DNA of 64,000 bases from Echinarachnius parma (lineage: Eukaryota > Echinodermata > Echinoidea > Clypeasteroida > Echinarachniidae). Position 1 is the stretch's first letter, and every line of letters starts with the position of its first letter. The notes under the pieces were generated by a model, which saw only the letters and a program-made list of their open reading frames with translations, was not told the origin of the DNA and did not search any database. The stretch spans positions 124,001 to 188,000 of the forward strand of contig JBAMJV010002107.1 in the NCBI GenBank assembly GCA_037951105.1, in the 5' to 3' direction. Shown here one piece after another: positions 40,892 through 54,100 of the stretch. Position numbers and translations under genes: made by a program.

Positions 40892-42308
40892 TACCCAGAT
40901 CAGCTATTAAACATTTGAAACATTTTATGAAAATATGATTGTATTCAAGTGAAATGAATAGAAGATAAAATGCTTACTAATGTGTGAGGAATGGTTAAAT
41001 AATACAAAAAGACAAAAAACATTGACATTGCCGTTCTTTGAATAGAGGAAAAACAAAACACTTGTCAAGGGGATGCTACATAAAGAGGTGAGTTCAATCA
41101 CAAAGTTGCCATTAAATGTCAGAAAAGTCAGAAAATATGCGCATTTGAGCCAACGAATTGTGCATTTAGGTGCGACGGATTGCAACCCATTATGCCATAC
41201 CCCACGGAGAATAGTTTGATGATGCATTCCAATCTTACATACAACATCTCCAAACTAGAATGTGTATATGAATCCTGTATAAAAAGTTATGTTTTTTGAA
41301 GTGATATACATGTATGCCATGATAATGGAATGATTTGTGTACTATATTTCACTTTGTAACATACCTTTTGTGGAGCATGCAATAAGCCTGATGCAAACAC
41401 GACTTTGTACTTTTTTAAAGATATAATTGAAAATAATGTACAGTATAGTTTTCATATGTTATTTAAAATTATTTCAGATAAACACGTAGTATACTTATAA
41501 TTCAAGATTTTGTGAAATTAATATTTTTTCTTTGTTTCTGAGAAATAATTTCCTACAACTTCAGATAAACAAATTTTCTTCTGACTAATTGTCTTTGAAA
41601 TAAGAAAGTGCTTTCAATGAGTTACATTCAGTTGTATTTACATTGTATGTATAAAATGTCTTTATACTTGTACATATAGTTATATTGTATTAAAAACAAA
41701 GAGTGTATAATATTATTTTGAATTTGTAAATGAGCTATGAGTATTATAAGATATTTCTATTTCCTGAAAAGTGTGAATAGTTCTTGTACATAATTTTGTA
41801 TGATATCTATAAGTATAGATGTATGTGCATTAATTATTAATATTATGAATGTCTATTTGAAAATAATTTGAGTGATCAATTACAAATTAATTCTAAATGC
41901 TATTGGTAACAATATTTCAATCCGTCCGTTCACTTACTTTTGATTATATTAGGAATGTCGGTAAGCTAATCCTTATTGACTTGTCAGTTTATGCAGAGTT
42001 AGCTGTATACATGTATGCATGTATACATTCCTCCGTAAAATCTTTCACAAAATCTATGCAAAGTATTAAAAAGAAGTTATTAAACAACAACAAAAATCAC
42101 ATGTTAATATTTGAACCGTCCACTTTATACTGTATATCAGATATTTATGTCATAATTTCATGAACTTGTATTCATAATGCAAGGGATCAGATCACATTTA
42201 ATACATTTTCTTATGATTTCATATACAGAGCCGTCCAATTCATCAAAGTTGTATCAAGTTGCAGTGAAGGAATTCAACAATCTAATTTTGAATATTTTGT
42301 ATTGTTTT

Positions 42309-42314
42309 AATAAA
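42309..42314 (+). promoter_or_regulatory. Candidate poly(A) signal AATAAA
   Basis: AATAAA followed by a T/G-rich stretch (TTTATTGACTTTGACTTCAG). It is the best candidate 3' end for the + gene; weaker A-rich alternatives exist upstream. Confidence 0.45.
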
Positions 42315-42690
42315 AGTTTATTGACTTTGACTTCAGTTTGTCTTTTTGATTTATTGTTTTTTTAGTAAACAAATGTACTAATTGTGACTTGATGTATCAA
42401 AACCCAGCATTTGTCGGTAAAAATAGAAATGCACATTTCTACGACATGAGAAAGGCCTCATCACAAGCTTTCATTTCTTCTAAAACATCGGGCAATATTC
42501 GGCAAAGACATGATTACTTAAATTTTACAAACGTAAGTCTTTTACATACATTGGGTGAACTTAAAATGCCAATTCCTTTAAAACATGAATTACTGGTAAA
42601 TGAAATGCAAAATTAAATTTGATAATTATGGCAACAAGAACAATAACAACAACAACCAACAAAAGTGTATTTATTTATGAACATTAAACA

Positions 42691-42696
42691 TTTATT
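42691..42696 (-). promoter_or_regulatory. Candidate poly(A) signal of the WD40 gene
   Basis: TTTATT on the + strand, that is AATAAA on the - strand, with another at 42670-42675. If used, the 3' UTR would be about 2.3 kb and the two convergent genes would end only some 350 bp apart. A nearer signal around 44068 is equally possible. Confidence 0.25.
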
Positions 42697-42793
42697 TGTT
42701 TGCAAAATATAATTCTAGAGACGGATATTTGAAGTGAAAGACTGTACAACAATCCAGTGAATACTGCTGGAATAAAAGGGATACTGGCTCACA

Positions 42794-43052
42794 CATTTAA
42801 ATACACGACTTGTACATATTTACACACACACACACACACAGTATTATAATACTATACACACAGAGTAAAACCAAGAATACGTAAGAATAGATATTAAAGT
42901 ATATTTGTTAAATATTGACAGACACATGTACTTATACAAGTCTACAGTAAACATGCATAAACATTTAAATACACGACTTGTACATATTTACAAACACACA
43001 TTATTATAATACTATACTATACACACAGAGTAAAACCAAGAATACATAAGAA
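42794..43052. repeat. Tandem duplication with CA tracts, ~167-bp spacing
   Basis: ACATTTAAATACACGACTTG and AGAGTAAAACCAAGAATAC each occur twice. Lies between the two convergent genes. Confidence 0.8.
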
Positions 43053-43302
43053 ATTATGTTTGTAAAATAATGGAATAATCAGTCCAGCACCAATATCTAT
43101 ACCAACAATCAAAATATTAATTCATTAAAAAAGGTTCTTTAAAAATATATATATTTTCTTTTTAGAGCAATCTTCATAAATTATTCATACAATTTAATAA
43201 TTTTAATATGGTGGTGTCCATACAGTCAAACAGCCATCGACAATTATGGCCCCGTTTCATGAAACCATTCCAATTGTAAATGTCCAATTATTGTAACGAC
43301 TA

Positions 43303-43522
43303 AAGCCCGGCACAGACAGAGCCGACTCGACCCGACTGGTTTTCAGTCAGGCTAGAGTCAGCTTCGCTCAGTCGGAGCCGATCCAACATGTTGAATTGGC
43401 CTCGAATGACCTCCGACTGGCACTTGACTGGAAAAACCGGAGTCCTGAGGCAGCACATACTGAGTTAATCAGGCTGAAAACCAGTCGGATCGGGTCGAGT
43501 TGGCTCTGTCTGTACTGGGCAT
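43303..43522. mobile_element. TIR MITE with TA target duplication
   Basis: AAGCCCGGCACAGACAGAGCC against the complement ATGCCCAGTACAGACAGAGCC, extending into CGACTCGACCC; TA on both sides. Non-coding. Confidence 0.75.
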
Positions 43523-43524
43523 TA

Positions 43525-44100
43525 GGCAACATCATTAATGCTCAATGCTAATTGAATGTTGTCTTTTCTTCCAGTAATTTAATAGACATTTAAAACAATT
43601 GGAAAGCTTTTATGATACAGGGCAGAGATTGGAATGTTCACAAATTAAAAACATTGAGTCTTTGGTTCAAACTTAATATCTACTAGATATTATTCAACTT
43701 TATATAATCATGTTAAATATCATGTTAAATCATGTTAAATATAAATACACATGCGTACATGTAGTGATGATTTGAGAAGACCGAGATGTGAACAATTAAT
43801 TGTGTAGAAATTAAAAAAGTAGAGTTGAAAAGCATCAAATACTTGACTATGCATTGTTGAACATCTAGCCTAAATCTGGCTTGCTAATGTGAAGCCATAA
43901 TGCAAACTAACTCAAACAGAATCATATTACCTGAGGCAACAAGTTATTTATAATTATAATACACGTACACCTCTCATATTACCAAAATATATTAACAATG
44001 CCCTATGGGTTTAATCTCAAAATGCATCTTTCCATTTGATAGTTTACATCATTTCTATCATTTCTATCATTTATTAAAGCTGACTTGAGGCTAAATAATC
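43525..44100. other. Probable WD40 gene 3' UTR or intergenic, no feature seen
   Basis: AT-rich sequence without recognisable genes. Confidence 0.4.
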
Positions 44101-44109
44101 CATAAATCA

Positions 44110-45010
44110 TAATCGTCAACCAGAGACATCGGCTGGTTGGTCTTGTGGAAGTTAGTGATGATTTTCTTGTCCATTGTAGTTTTCCAACAAACTAGTTATA
44201 CTAAGTAAAATGTCCAATTCCATTGTCAACATAATAATTCAGCTGGTTTGTCTTAATTGTAAGTCTTTGAAACTTTCGTCAAATGGTGTAAGTTTTCTCT
44301 GTCTTCTTTGCGACGGATTGGGAGACTATTTTTTTACATGTCAACGTGAGAAATTCTCCAAGCTAAAAATCGTCATCGTCGACCAGATAATTTGGCTGGT
44401 TGGTCTTGTGGAAGTTAGTGATGATTTTCTTGTCCATTGTAGTTTTCCAACAAACTAGTTATACTTTATTAAAGTAAAATGTCCAATTCCATTGTCAACA
44501 TAATAATTCAGCTGGTTTGTCTTATTAGAAGTCTTTGAAACTCTCGTCAAATGGTGTAAGTTTTCTTTGTCTTTGACTTCTTTGCAACAGATTGGTAGAC
44601 TAGCTAGTATCTAACATGACAACGTGAGAAATTCTCCAAGCTAAAAATCGTCATCGTCGTCAAGATAATTTGGCTGGTTGGTCTTGCGGAAGTTAGTGTC
44701 TTGTCCAGTGTAGTTTTCCAACAAACTAGTTATACTTTAAGTAAAATGTCCATACTATTGTCAACATGAGAATTCAGCTGACTTCCATTTAATAAATGGA
44801 AGTCTTTGATACTCTTCACAAATGATGCAGCCTCTCTTCGCAGTAAACTGGCAGACTCGACAAATCCTCAAAGCCTCAAAGCGTCGTCATCAACCAGATA
44901 GCTTGGCTGGTTTGTCTTGTGGAAGTTTGCGATGCTTTAATCTCTTTGAAATATGAGTTATCTGGTAATCAGGCAACCTAGTAAAATGACAATTTGAAAT
45001 TCAACTCTCC
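44110..45010 (-). repeat. Tandem copies of the WD40 terminal exon end plus 3' UTR
   Basis: Units near 44110, 44365, 44641 and 44880 repeat the stretch around the stop codon (on +, ATCGTCATCGTCGACCAGAT and GGCTGGTTGGTCTTGTGGAA), the real one being at 45015. Confidence 0.85.
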
Positions 45011-45014
45011 AAGG

Positions 45015-45176
45015 CTAAAAATCGTCATCGTCGACCAGATAATTTGGCTGGTTGGTCTTGTGGAAGTTTGCGACGCTGTCTCGCTTCTCGTCCATGCGGG
45101 CCGGCTTCTTTTTCCGGGTGGCTAGGCGGAACGCGTTCCACACCCGCAATGTTCCGTCCCATGCACCTGAGATGTA
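45015..45176 (-). CDS. WD40 gene terminal exon 13
   Basis: Acceptor TTTTCTCAG; 53 codons and TAG. SGAWDGTLRVWNAFRLATR closes the propeller; the C-terminus is basic then acidic (VDDDDF). Copies of its 5' half lie upstream and copies of its stop-codon end lie downstream. Confidence 0.9.
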   Translation of the reverse strand, partial: YISGAWDGTLRVWNAFRLATRKKKPARMDEKRDSVANFHKTNQPNYLVDDDDF

Positions 45177-48100
45177 CTGAGAAAAAGAAAACAAAAACAA
45201 CAAACAAAAATGAAGAGGATAAGATGAATTTCCAATCCATAAAATCATACTAATATATAGAGTAAATTCATGAATTGAATCGACCCAAAAGAGGCAGGCA
45301 AGCTTCTTTCTTCGGGTAGCTAGGCGGAACGCATTCCACACCCGCAATGTTCCGTCCCAAGCGCCAGAGATGTACTGAGAAAATGGAGAAGAAAACAAAC
45401 AAAACATGGAGAGATTGAGATAAAATTATAATCTAGCAAAAGGGTATTAGATAAAGAGAACAAATTAAGCAAACAGAGAAATTTATAAATTAAATCAATT
45501 GATCCAAATTAAACAGGCCAGTTTCTTTCTTCGGGTAGCTAGGCGGTATGCGTTCCACACTCGCAATGTTCCGTCCCACGAGTCCGAGATGTACTGAGAA
45601 GAAGAAGGAAAGAAATTAAGAAATTGATAAGATATTATATTCAGTTGAAAACATAGCATTACTCAAATAAGATGTGGCATATCATGACAGGCCCACAAAG
45701 TACTTGTAAAACACAAGAAATTATTGTACATATAATGAAGAAAAGAAAAAGCATGATAAATCTCTTATCTAGTAAACGCCTGGCAACAATTTAAAAAGAT
45801 TCTGTGTGATGTCAGGCTGACTTCATACTATAGGTAATAAATACCAAGAAATTAACAGAGAACATTCAGAACATTCAATATAAAATGCAACATAATCATG
45901 GATACATGACACAGATCTGAATAAAACTCTAAAAATCTAAAAGCAAATTGAATCATATTACGAACTGTACTAGATGGATCTTCGACTGCGCGCAGTCGAA
46001 AATGATGCCTCCGTCATTGCGCGATTTATATCAAGCCCAAATTAAACATACACAGAATTAATTCTGTCGACTCAATTTTGATGGCAATCTGTCTATCAGA
46101 TCTTGACATATCACAACTACAGTATGACCTATATATAAGTGACCTTGACCTTTGCCCTCATGACCCCACATTTTATTAGCTTATTAGCTCCCCAAAATTC
46201 AAATTATACATGTAGGTACCAAGTTTGATGGTTATTGGTCAACTGATACTTTGACCTCATGACCCCAAAATCTAATGACTACAAATGCTCCCTAAGATAC
46301 ATTCAGGTACCAATTTTGATGGAAATCTGACATTCAGTTCTTGAGATTTCCATAATCACAAGCTATAAAAACACATATAACGATTTTAGATTATAATATT
46401 TTTTCATTTTGTTCAACATGAAACATAAAATACTTTGATAAATGACACTAGATCTTGATTTATTATAAAAAGTGATAAATGACAAACAAAATTACCTGGT
46501 TTCTCTCTGGTACGTGGATGATGCACCGGATGGAGTCGGTGTGGCCAAAGTTGGTTTGTAGGAGCTTGTTCTTGCTCGGGTTGTACACTCTGGCAATGGG
46601 GACAAATAGAAGATAAGCAATGTATTATTAAAGGTAGTGTTGAGTATTGGTATTTCCCGAAGTGCCCCCCTGATATTTTTTGGTGAGATAATGAAAAACT
46701 GACTGTCAAATTCGAAAGAACATACAATTTTAATGACAGAATAAACTTTATTTGATCAAAGTCAGTTCAGAAATGGCTGAAATATCCATAAATATATTTT
46801 TATTCAAAATGTTCTTCACCGGGCGATATTTAGACTTTTTAGAAAAATTTCAAAAAATGCTTGAAGACTATTTTTAAAAAAATCAGAATAGGTTTTTAAA
46901 AAGTTGTTGATGATATCTCTATTGTATCATTATTTTAACAAACATTAAATGCACAATTTTATATGAAAAAAGGCTAAAACCAATGATAAAAAAAAAATAG
47001 CGCCCTCTTGAGTTGTAACGACTCTTTTTGAATGATAACAGGGGTTTTACTTAGTTGTTTGTAATTGTGTATACTCTTCGAGCATGGTGAAGTTATAACT
47101 ATTACTTTGTACCGTAATGGTGCAGGTTTTGGTTACTAAAGTTAAGTTTGTCCAATACTCAACTATCCCTTTAACAACACGAACAATTTCATCACTGACA
47201 ACAACAACAACTACAATACACAGTTTTACTACTACTACTACTACTTCTGGGAGTAATATTTAGTAATAACATTGATACAACAATTATGATAATATCGTTA
47301 ATTATGATTTGATGGACTCATTCTATGTCAAACATCGATCAGATAAAGATAAGACACAGCTGGCTCAACATCAGCACTAGTCTTCTTCCTGGAAGCCACT
47401 GAACTTCAGGTTTGGAATTAGATTTATATTATGACAATTATAGACTTTTTTATAGACTTTTTTCAAATGTTTACATCAAACAGTACGTGTTTGCATTTCG
47501 CACCACCAAAATAAAAAGTCTTGAATCAAGAATCTTGATCTTAAGTTGTGTAATAAGGCAATAAGGACAAAGCTCTTTTTTAACCTCAAGCTTTAGACAA
47601 GAGAAAGTGCTAATAAATACTCACTTGATGACATTGTGCACCCCAGCCACGATGCACTCTGATACATGGTCCAGACACATGGCCGTGACAGGGCCGTGTG
47701 CATTGATGATTTGCTCGCAAGTCATACCATCACCACTCTATAATCGCAAGATCATGGAAACAAAATTAAGGATTGGTAAATTTAAAATCTTTATAACCAA
47801 AAATGGATTATCATTAAATCTGACTTGATTTGTTTTAGTTAAGTCAACTTAATATATGGTCCAGACACATGGCTGTGACAGGGCCGTGTGCGTTGATGAC
47901 CTGCTCACAGGTCATACCATCACCACTCTGTAATGTCAAGATTGCAACAGCAAAATTTAGAAATCAGCAAGTATTTAAAGATAATAATCACAATCAATGA
48001 TTAATCTAATTAATGAGAAATCTAAAATTATATCTCCAAGCAAATCAACTCAATAATTGGATAGACACATGGATGTGACAGAGCTGTGTGTGTTGAGGAT

Positions 48101-51100
48101 TTGCTCACAGGTCACCATTCTGTGTCGGGAGTCAGGTTCAAGATCGTAATCACAATCAATTATTATTAAGTCTAAATACATTTTTGCATCCAAAATCAAA
48201 CTTCTGTAACTATAAAGATTTCACTGACAATCACTCTATTGAAGTCTAATAATAATCTTTGTATGCCAACCGGGACACTTCTGCAAATAGCTCAATATGG
48301 GTGCATGAGTAGCAATGTGTCCTTAAATATTTGAGACATAATTATGATGAAATTGTGGAGTGATCATCATTTCCCATAATTTCATAAATTCAGAAACTGC
48401 TTTGTACTGTGAGAATTCGAACCTACCCATAGTCTGATGGTGCCATCCTCAGACGCAGTGATCCAGTTGTCACCAAAGTTGCTCCACTTGACCTGCATGA
48501 CCTCACTCTCATGACCCTGTAGAGTGTTGACCAGGCTCATATCGTCTCCCCGCTCACTGAAGTGTCTGATATACACCATCTTGTCTCCAGATGCACATGC
48601 AAACTCATTCCTGAATAACAAATTAATAGAGAACATATCACAAAATAAACAAAAACCCTAAAGCAATGTCAAAGTCATTCCTGTGCAATAAATAGAGACA
48701 AGACAACAAAATGAATTGATTAATAGTCCTCTGATGCGTCAATCCAGTTGTCCCCAAAGTTGCTCCATTTGACCTGCGTAACCTCACTCTCATGACCCTG
48801 TAGAGTGTTGACCAGGTTCATATCGTCTCCCCGCTCACTGAAGTGTCTAATGTAAACCATCTTGTCTCCAGATGCACACGCAAACTCATTCCTGTACAGC
48901 AAATTAATAGAGAACATATAACACAATAAATGACAACCCTAAACCAATTTCAAAGTCAGTCCCAAGCAACAGATAGAGAAAAGACAACAAAAATAATAGA
49001 TTAATAGTCTGATCGTGCGGTCCTCAGACGCCGTGATCCAGTTGTCCCCAAAGTTGCTCCATTTGACCTGCGTGACCTCACTCTCATGACCCTGTAGAGT
49101 GTTGACCAGGTTCATATCGTCTCCCCGCTCACTGAAGTGTCTGATATACACCATCTTGTCTCCGGATGCACATGCAACCTCATTCCTGCAAAATGATATT
49201 AATAATAATAAATAACATTCAAAAAGCGCTTAATACATTAAGTTTCTAAGTGCTAATGGACAAAATACTATCAAGAATGGATCACAAAGATAAATGACAA
49301 CTCAAAACCAATTTCTGTTACCATGAACAAAACTCACAATAAAAGTTGATAGAAGGACCGAAAGTCATGTAGTCATTTATAACTCAATGATGAGCAGCTT
49401 GTTACAACATGTTCATGTCAGCTCGCTCAACGGTTTATATGTTTGTACCAATGCACATGAAAACTCATTCCTGCGAACATAAACAGAAGTTAAAATCAAG
49501 AAGATGGTTAAAAAGGAAGGAATGAAAGTAGCCTTTTAAAACTTATATTTGCAAACATTTGCACCTAAAAATATTACCATCCCTTATCCTTTGGTAAAGT
49601 TCAAATCCACGAAAATGATCTTGTGCACTATCTCAACTCCCTAGGAGCATACTAGCCACACACTGCCATACAACACTACAATGTTAGTCATAATTGTACA
49701 TACCTTCTGTGACTGTAGTCCATGTCGTTGACGATGCCATCGCAGGCAAGCTCTTCTACGTCCAGACCGTCTTCGGACAAGTTCCTGAATCGATCCACAA
49801 GCCTGAAACAATGAATAATGCAAAGCATGAATTAAAGGGACTTAGTAACATTGTCCAAATCCTCAAAATAAAATTTTTATTCTAGCGGTTCCCTCATACC
49901 TTGTTGTATTCGTATTAACAATAAAATCATGGGACAGGTTTCGGTTTTTCAAATTTCCCTTTCGTTACAAAGATATGTACGATCGAAGTATTCAGATCGT
50001 GTACAAAGTGAGTGCAGTGAGTTAGTGAATATCACTTTGCATTTTCGCTCATTACTTGGCCATGCAATGTCCATTTGACTTGAAATTTTCACACAATACC
50101 CTGTGGACATATAAGATAACAACAGTATACATTGCATCAACCATTCATCACTTTTTGCACATGACAGCAAAGTTACTAGATCCCTTTAAAGCATGGAAGA
50201 TTTACGATGTTGTTCTGAACTGTCATACAATTGTTAACTTCCCAAACTTCATAGTTATTAGAAAATTGGTCAGATATTCATAGACTTCCTTCATCCCTTT
50301 CATGAACTAACTTTAAACTGTTCATACGATTCCATATCCATACTTCTACACCCTTTTGGAATTTTCACATACGATCACTTCAATAAATATTCATTAATCG
50401 TTTATGACATTGCACCAGATAACTTTTAGGAAAATTTCATGAAATTCAAACTTACTTTCCCTCTTCCAGGTCCCAAATGAGGACTCTTCTATCCCAGCCA
50501 GAAGTTACCTGCAGAAAAAATAATGAATACAATTAAATGATAGACAGAACAAGTTCCTCGAAAGAATACCAACAGTCCTTCTTAGGACTCACCAATCCTC
50601 TCCTTATACATGGTGCAATCGCAAACCACACGTATTAGAACAAATTTTGTAGAAAACTTCATACTCTTAAAATGAGTATTAGGTTACCAATGTAAATTGT
50701 TTCATTGACAACTAGATGGATCTTCGACTGCGCGCAGTCGAAAATGATGCCTCCGCCATTACGCAATTGATTTATGTCAAGCCCAAATCAACATGTACAC
50801 AGAATTAATTCTGTCAACTCAATTTTGATGGTACTCTGTCTTTTAGATCTTGACGTATCACAATTATGAGCTATAAGTGACCTTGACCCTTGCACTCTTC
50901 CCTATTATACATTCAGGTATCAAGTTGGATTGAAATCTGATATTCAGTTCTTGAGATTTCCAATCTCAAGCTACTTTTACATATAATGAGCCCTGTGACC
51001 TTTGACCTTTGACCTCATGACCCCCAAAATCTAATCAGTTCATTGGCTCTCCAAGGAACATACATGTACCAAGTTTGGTCAGAATCTGTCAATCCCTTCT

Positions 51101-54100
51101 TGAGATAACGCGATCACGACCTATTTTTGCATATATAATGAGCTCTGTGACCTTTGACCTTTGACCTCATGACCCCAAAATCTAATCAGATCATTGGCCC
51201 CCCAAGATACATACATGTACCAAGTTTGGTCAGAATCAGTCAATCCGTTCTTGAGATAACGCGATCACGAGCTATTTTTGCATATATAATGAGCTCTGTG
51301 TCCTTTGACCTTTGACCTCATGACCCCAAAATCTAATCAGATCATCGGCCCCCCAAGATACATACATGTACCAAGTTTGGTCAGAATCAGTCAATCCGTT
51401 CTTGAGATAACGCGATCACGAGCTATTTTTGCATATATAATGAGCTCTGTGACCTTTGACCTTTGACCTCATGACCCCAAAATCTAATCAGATCATCGGC
51501 CCCCCAAGATACATACATGTACCAAGTTTGGTCAGAATCTGTCAATCCCTTCTTGAGATAACGCGATCACGAGAACGGGACGTACGTACGGACGGACGGA
51601 CAACCCGAAAACATAATGCCTCCGGCTACTTCGTTGCGGAGGCATAAAAATTAAATGACTCTGGCTACTTTATAGCGTATATGCATAATCAAGCAATGCT
51701 TTAATAACTAGTTTTGGTAAACGATTAATCAAATGAAACAAAGAGACCAAATTCTATTCAAAAAATAAAGTATAAACAATTCGTAAAAAAATTAAATATT
51801 TCTTCATTATCATAATAATGTAAGTTACAGCTATTTCTAATTTCAAAAGGTGAACATTAGGAAGATGAAACAAATACATTTTAAGTGAATTGATACAAAT
51901 TAAAGTACTAAGTAATACGTTATTCTCACCAGATAGGTAGTACTGTATCCGTGCTGCTTCCCCACAAGAAACATACTGGTCACGCAGCTACTGTGGCCTG
52001 TAAGCACGTTCTTACAAACAAATCCCGCCACGCGGTTCGTTACCGAGTCATCCTAAACGTGAAATAAAGAAAAGAAACAGTTTTGTGTGAACAAGGCTCA
52101 AATAATGAACATATAATACTGGTCACGCAGCTACTGTGGCCGGTAAGCACATTCTTACAAACGAATCCCGCCACACGGTTCGTTACTGAATCATCCTAAA
52201 CGTGAAATATAGAAAAGAAACAATTTTGTGTGAACAAGGCTCAAATAATGAACATACTGGTCACGCAGCTACTGTGGCCGGTGAGCACGTTCTTACAAAC
52301 AAATCCCGCCACACGGTTCGTTACTGAATCATCCTAAACGTGAAGAGAAAGAAAAGAAACAGTTTTGTGTGAACAAGGCTCAAATAATGAACATACTGGT
52401 CACGCAGCTACTGTGGCCGGTGAGCACGTTCTTACAAACAAATCCCGCCACACGGTTCGTTACTGAATCATCCTAAACGTGAAGAGAAAGAAAAGAAACA
52501 GTTTTGTGTGAACAAGGCTCAAATAATGAACATACTGGTCACACAGCTACTGTGGCCTGTAAGCACGTTCTTACAAACGAATCCTGCCACACGGTTCGTT
52601 ACTGAATCATCCTAAACGTGAAATAAAGAAAAGAAACAATTTCGTGTGAACAAGGCTCAAATAACGAACATACTGGTCACGCAGCTACTGTGGCCGGTAA
52701 GCCCGTTCTTACAAACGAATCCCGCCACACGGTTCGTTACTGAATCATCCTAAACGTGAAATAAAGAAAATAATTTTTTTTGTGTGAACAAGGCTCATAT
52801 AATGAACATACTGGTCACACAGCTACTGTGGCCAGTAAGCACGTTCTTACAAACGAATCCTGCCACACGGTTCGTTACTGAATCATCCTAAACGTGAAAT
52901 AAAGAAAATAATTTTTTTTGTGTGAACAAGGCTCATATAATGAACATACTGGTCACACAGCTACTGTGGCCAGTAAGCACGTTCTTACAAACGAATCCTG
53001 CCACACGGTTCGTTACTGAATCATCCTAAACGTGAAAGAAATGAAAGAATTTATTCAATATTAACGAGGCACCCACAAAATAGTTGGAAAATAATGATTA
53101 CATAACTATGTCATGCTAACTTGTTCTATAAACACAATACACCACTATACACAGTTTGCTGGTCAGCCTTAACATGACTGAAATGGTAGAAGGGGACATG
53201 AACAATGCTGCCTATAGTGAGTGAAAGGAGTCCAAATTAACTGCATTATTTCTTGCTAGGCTTGTCAGGCGAACAAAAATATTCATTCTGGCTAGAAAGG
53301 AAAAAAATTATGGCTCACACAGTGGCGCAGTGTGGTCGGACTAATTGGGGGGGGGGGGGGGCACGCAAAATTATTGGGGGGCACACCATATGTATTTCTT
53401 TGTTTTTTCAAAAAATGTCCCTGTATGTTTCCTATCGTTTTTTTCTTCAAATAATTGGGGGCACATGCTCCCCCCCCCCCCCCCCCCCCCCCGCTATATG
53501 CGACTGCTCACACCAAAAGATGACCCATGTAAAAAAGTACTGCGAGTACTGAGGAAAAACCGCAGTAGTACTACAGTAGTACTGCGGTATTACTGCATTA
53601 GTCGTAGTACATGTGGTATTACTGCAGTACTACCACAGTACTACTGCGGTACTAACACAGTACAAATGCAGTACTGGCAGTACTGTCGCACAATTCGCGG
53701 TACTCGTACTCTAGAAGTACTGCGGTAGTACTGTGGTAGTACTGTGGTAGTACTGTGGTAGTACCGAAGTACAGCAGTAGTACCGCAGTACTATCGCAGT
53801 AAATTTACCAACCAATTTACCGGAGTAAATGTACTGTGAGTACCGCAGTACAAGTACTGCGGTACTACTGCGGTAAGTTTACTGCAGTTGTACTGCAGTA
53901 CTTTTTTTACAAGGGGAGAGATAGGGATACAAAGCTGTACCTCTGTGTTTTCTAGTGAGATGGTTTCTTCAAATTCCGATGAGTTGTCAGAAGTGGATTC
54001 GGAGAAGTGGTTTTGCGCCGTCAGCAGGATGCGGTATTTCTTCATGAGGTCTTCGTCATCTGAGGGCTTCATGTTCCTCAACGCATTGACAGCTGCATCG

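Larger units (their letters stand above)
40721..42335 (+). other. Probable 3' UTR of the DNHD1-like gene
   Basis: About 1.6 kb of AT-rich non-coding sequence between the stop codon and an AATAAA at 42309-42314. It contains a pogo/Tigger-like MITE (40736-40891). The exact cleavage site cannot be read from sequence. Confidence 0.5.

Noticed and set aside
52100..53040. Regularly spaced repeats resembling a CRISPR array
   Set aside because: Eukaryotic DNA; the units are whole tandem duplicates of exon plus intron, with no unique spacers.
53253..53728. Open frames of 99 and 127 codons across the poly(G)/GTAC region
   Set aside because: Generated by homopolymers and the palindromic satellite.
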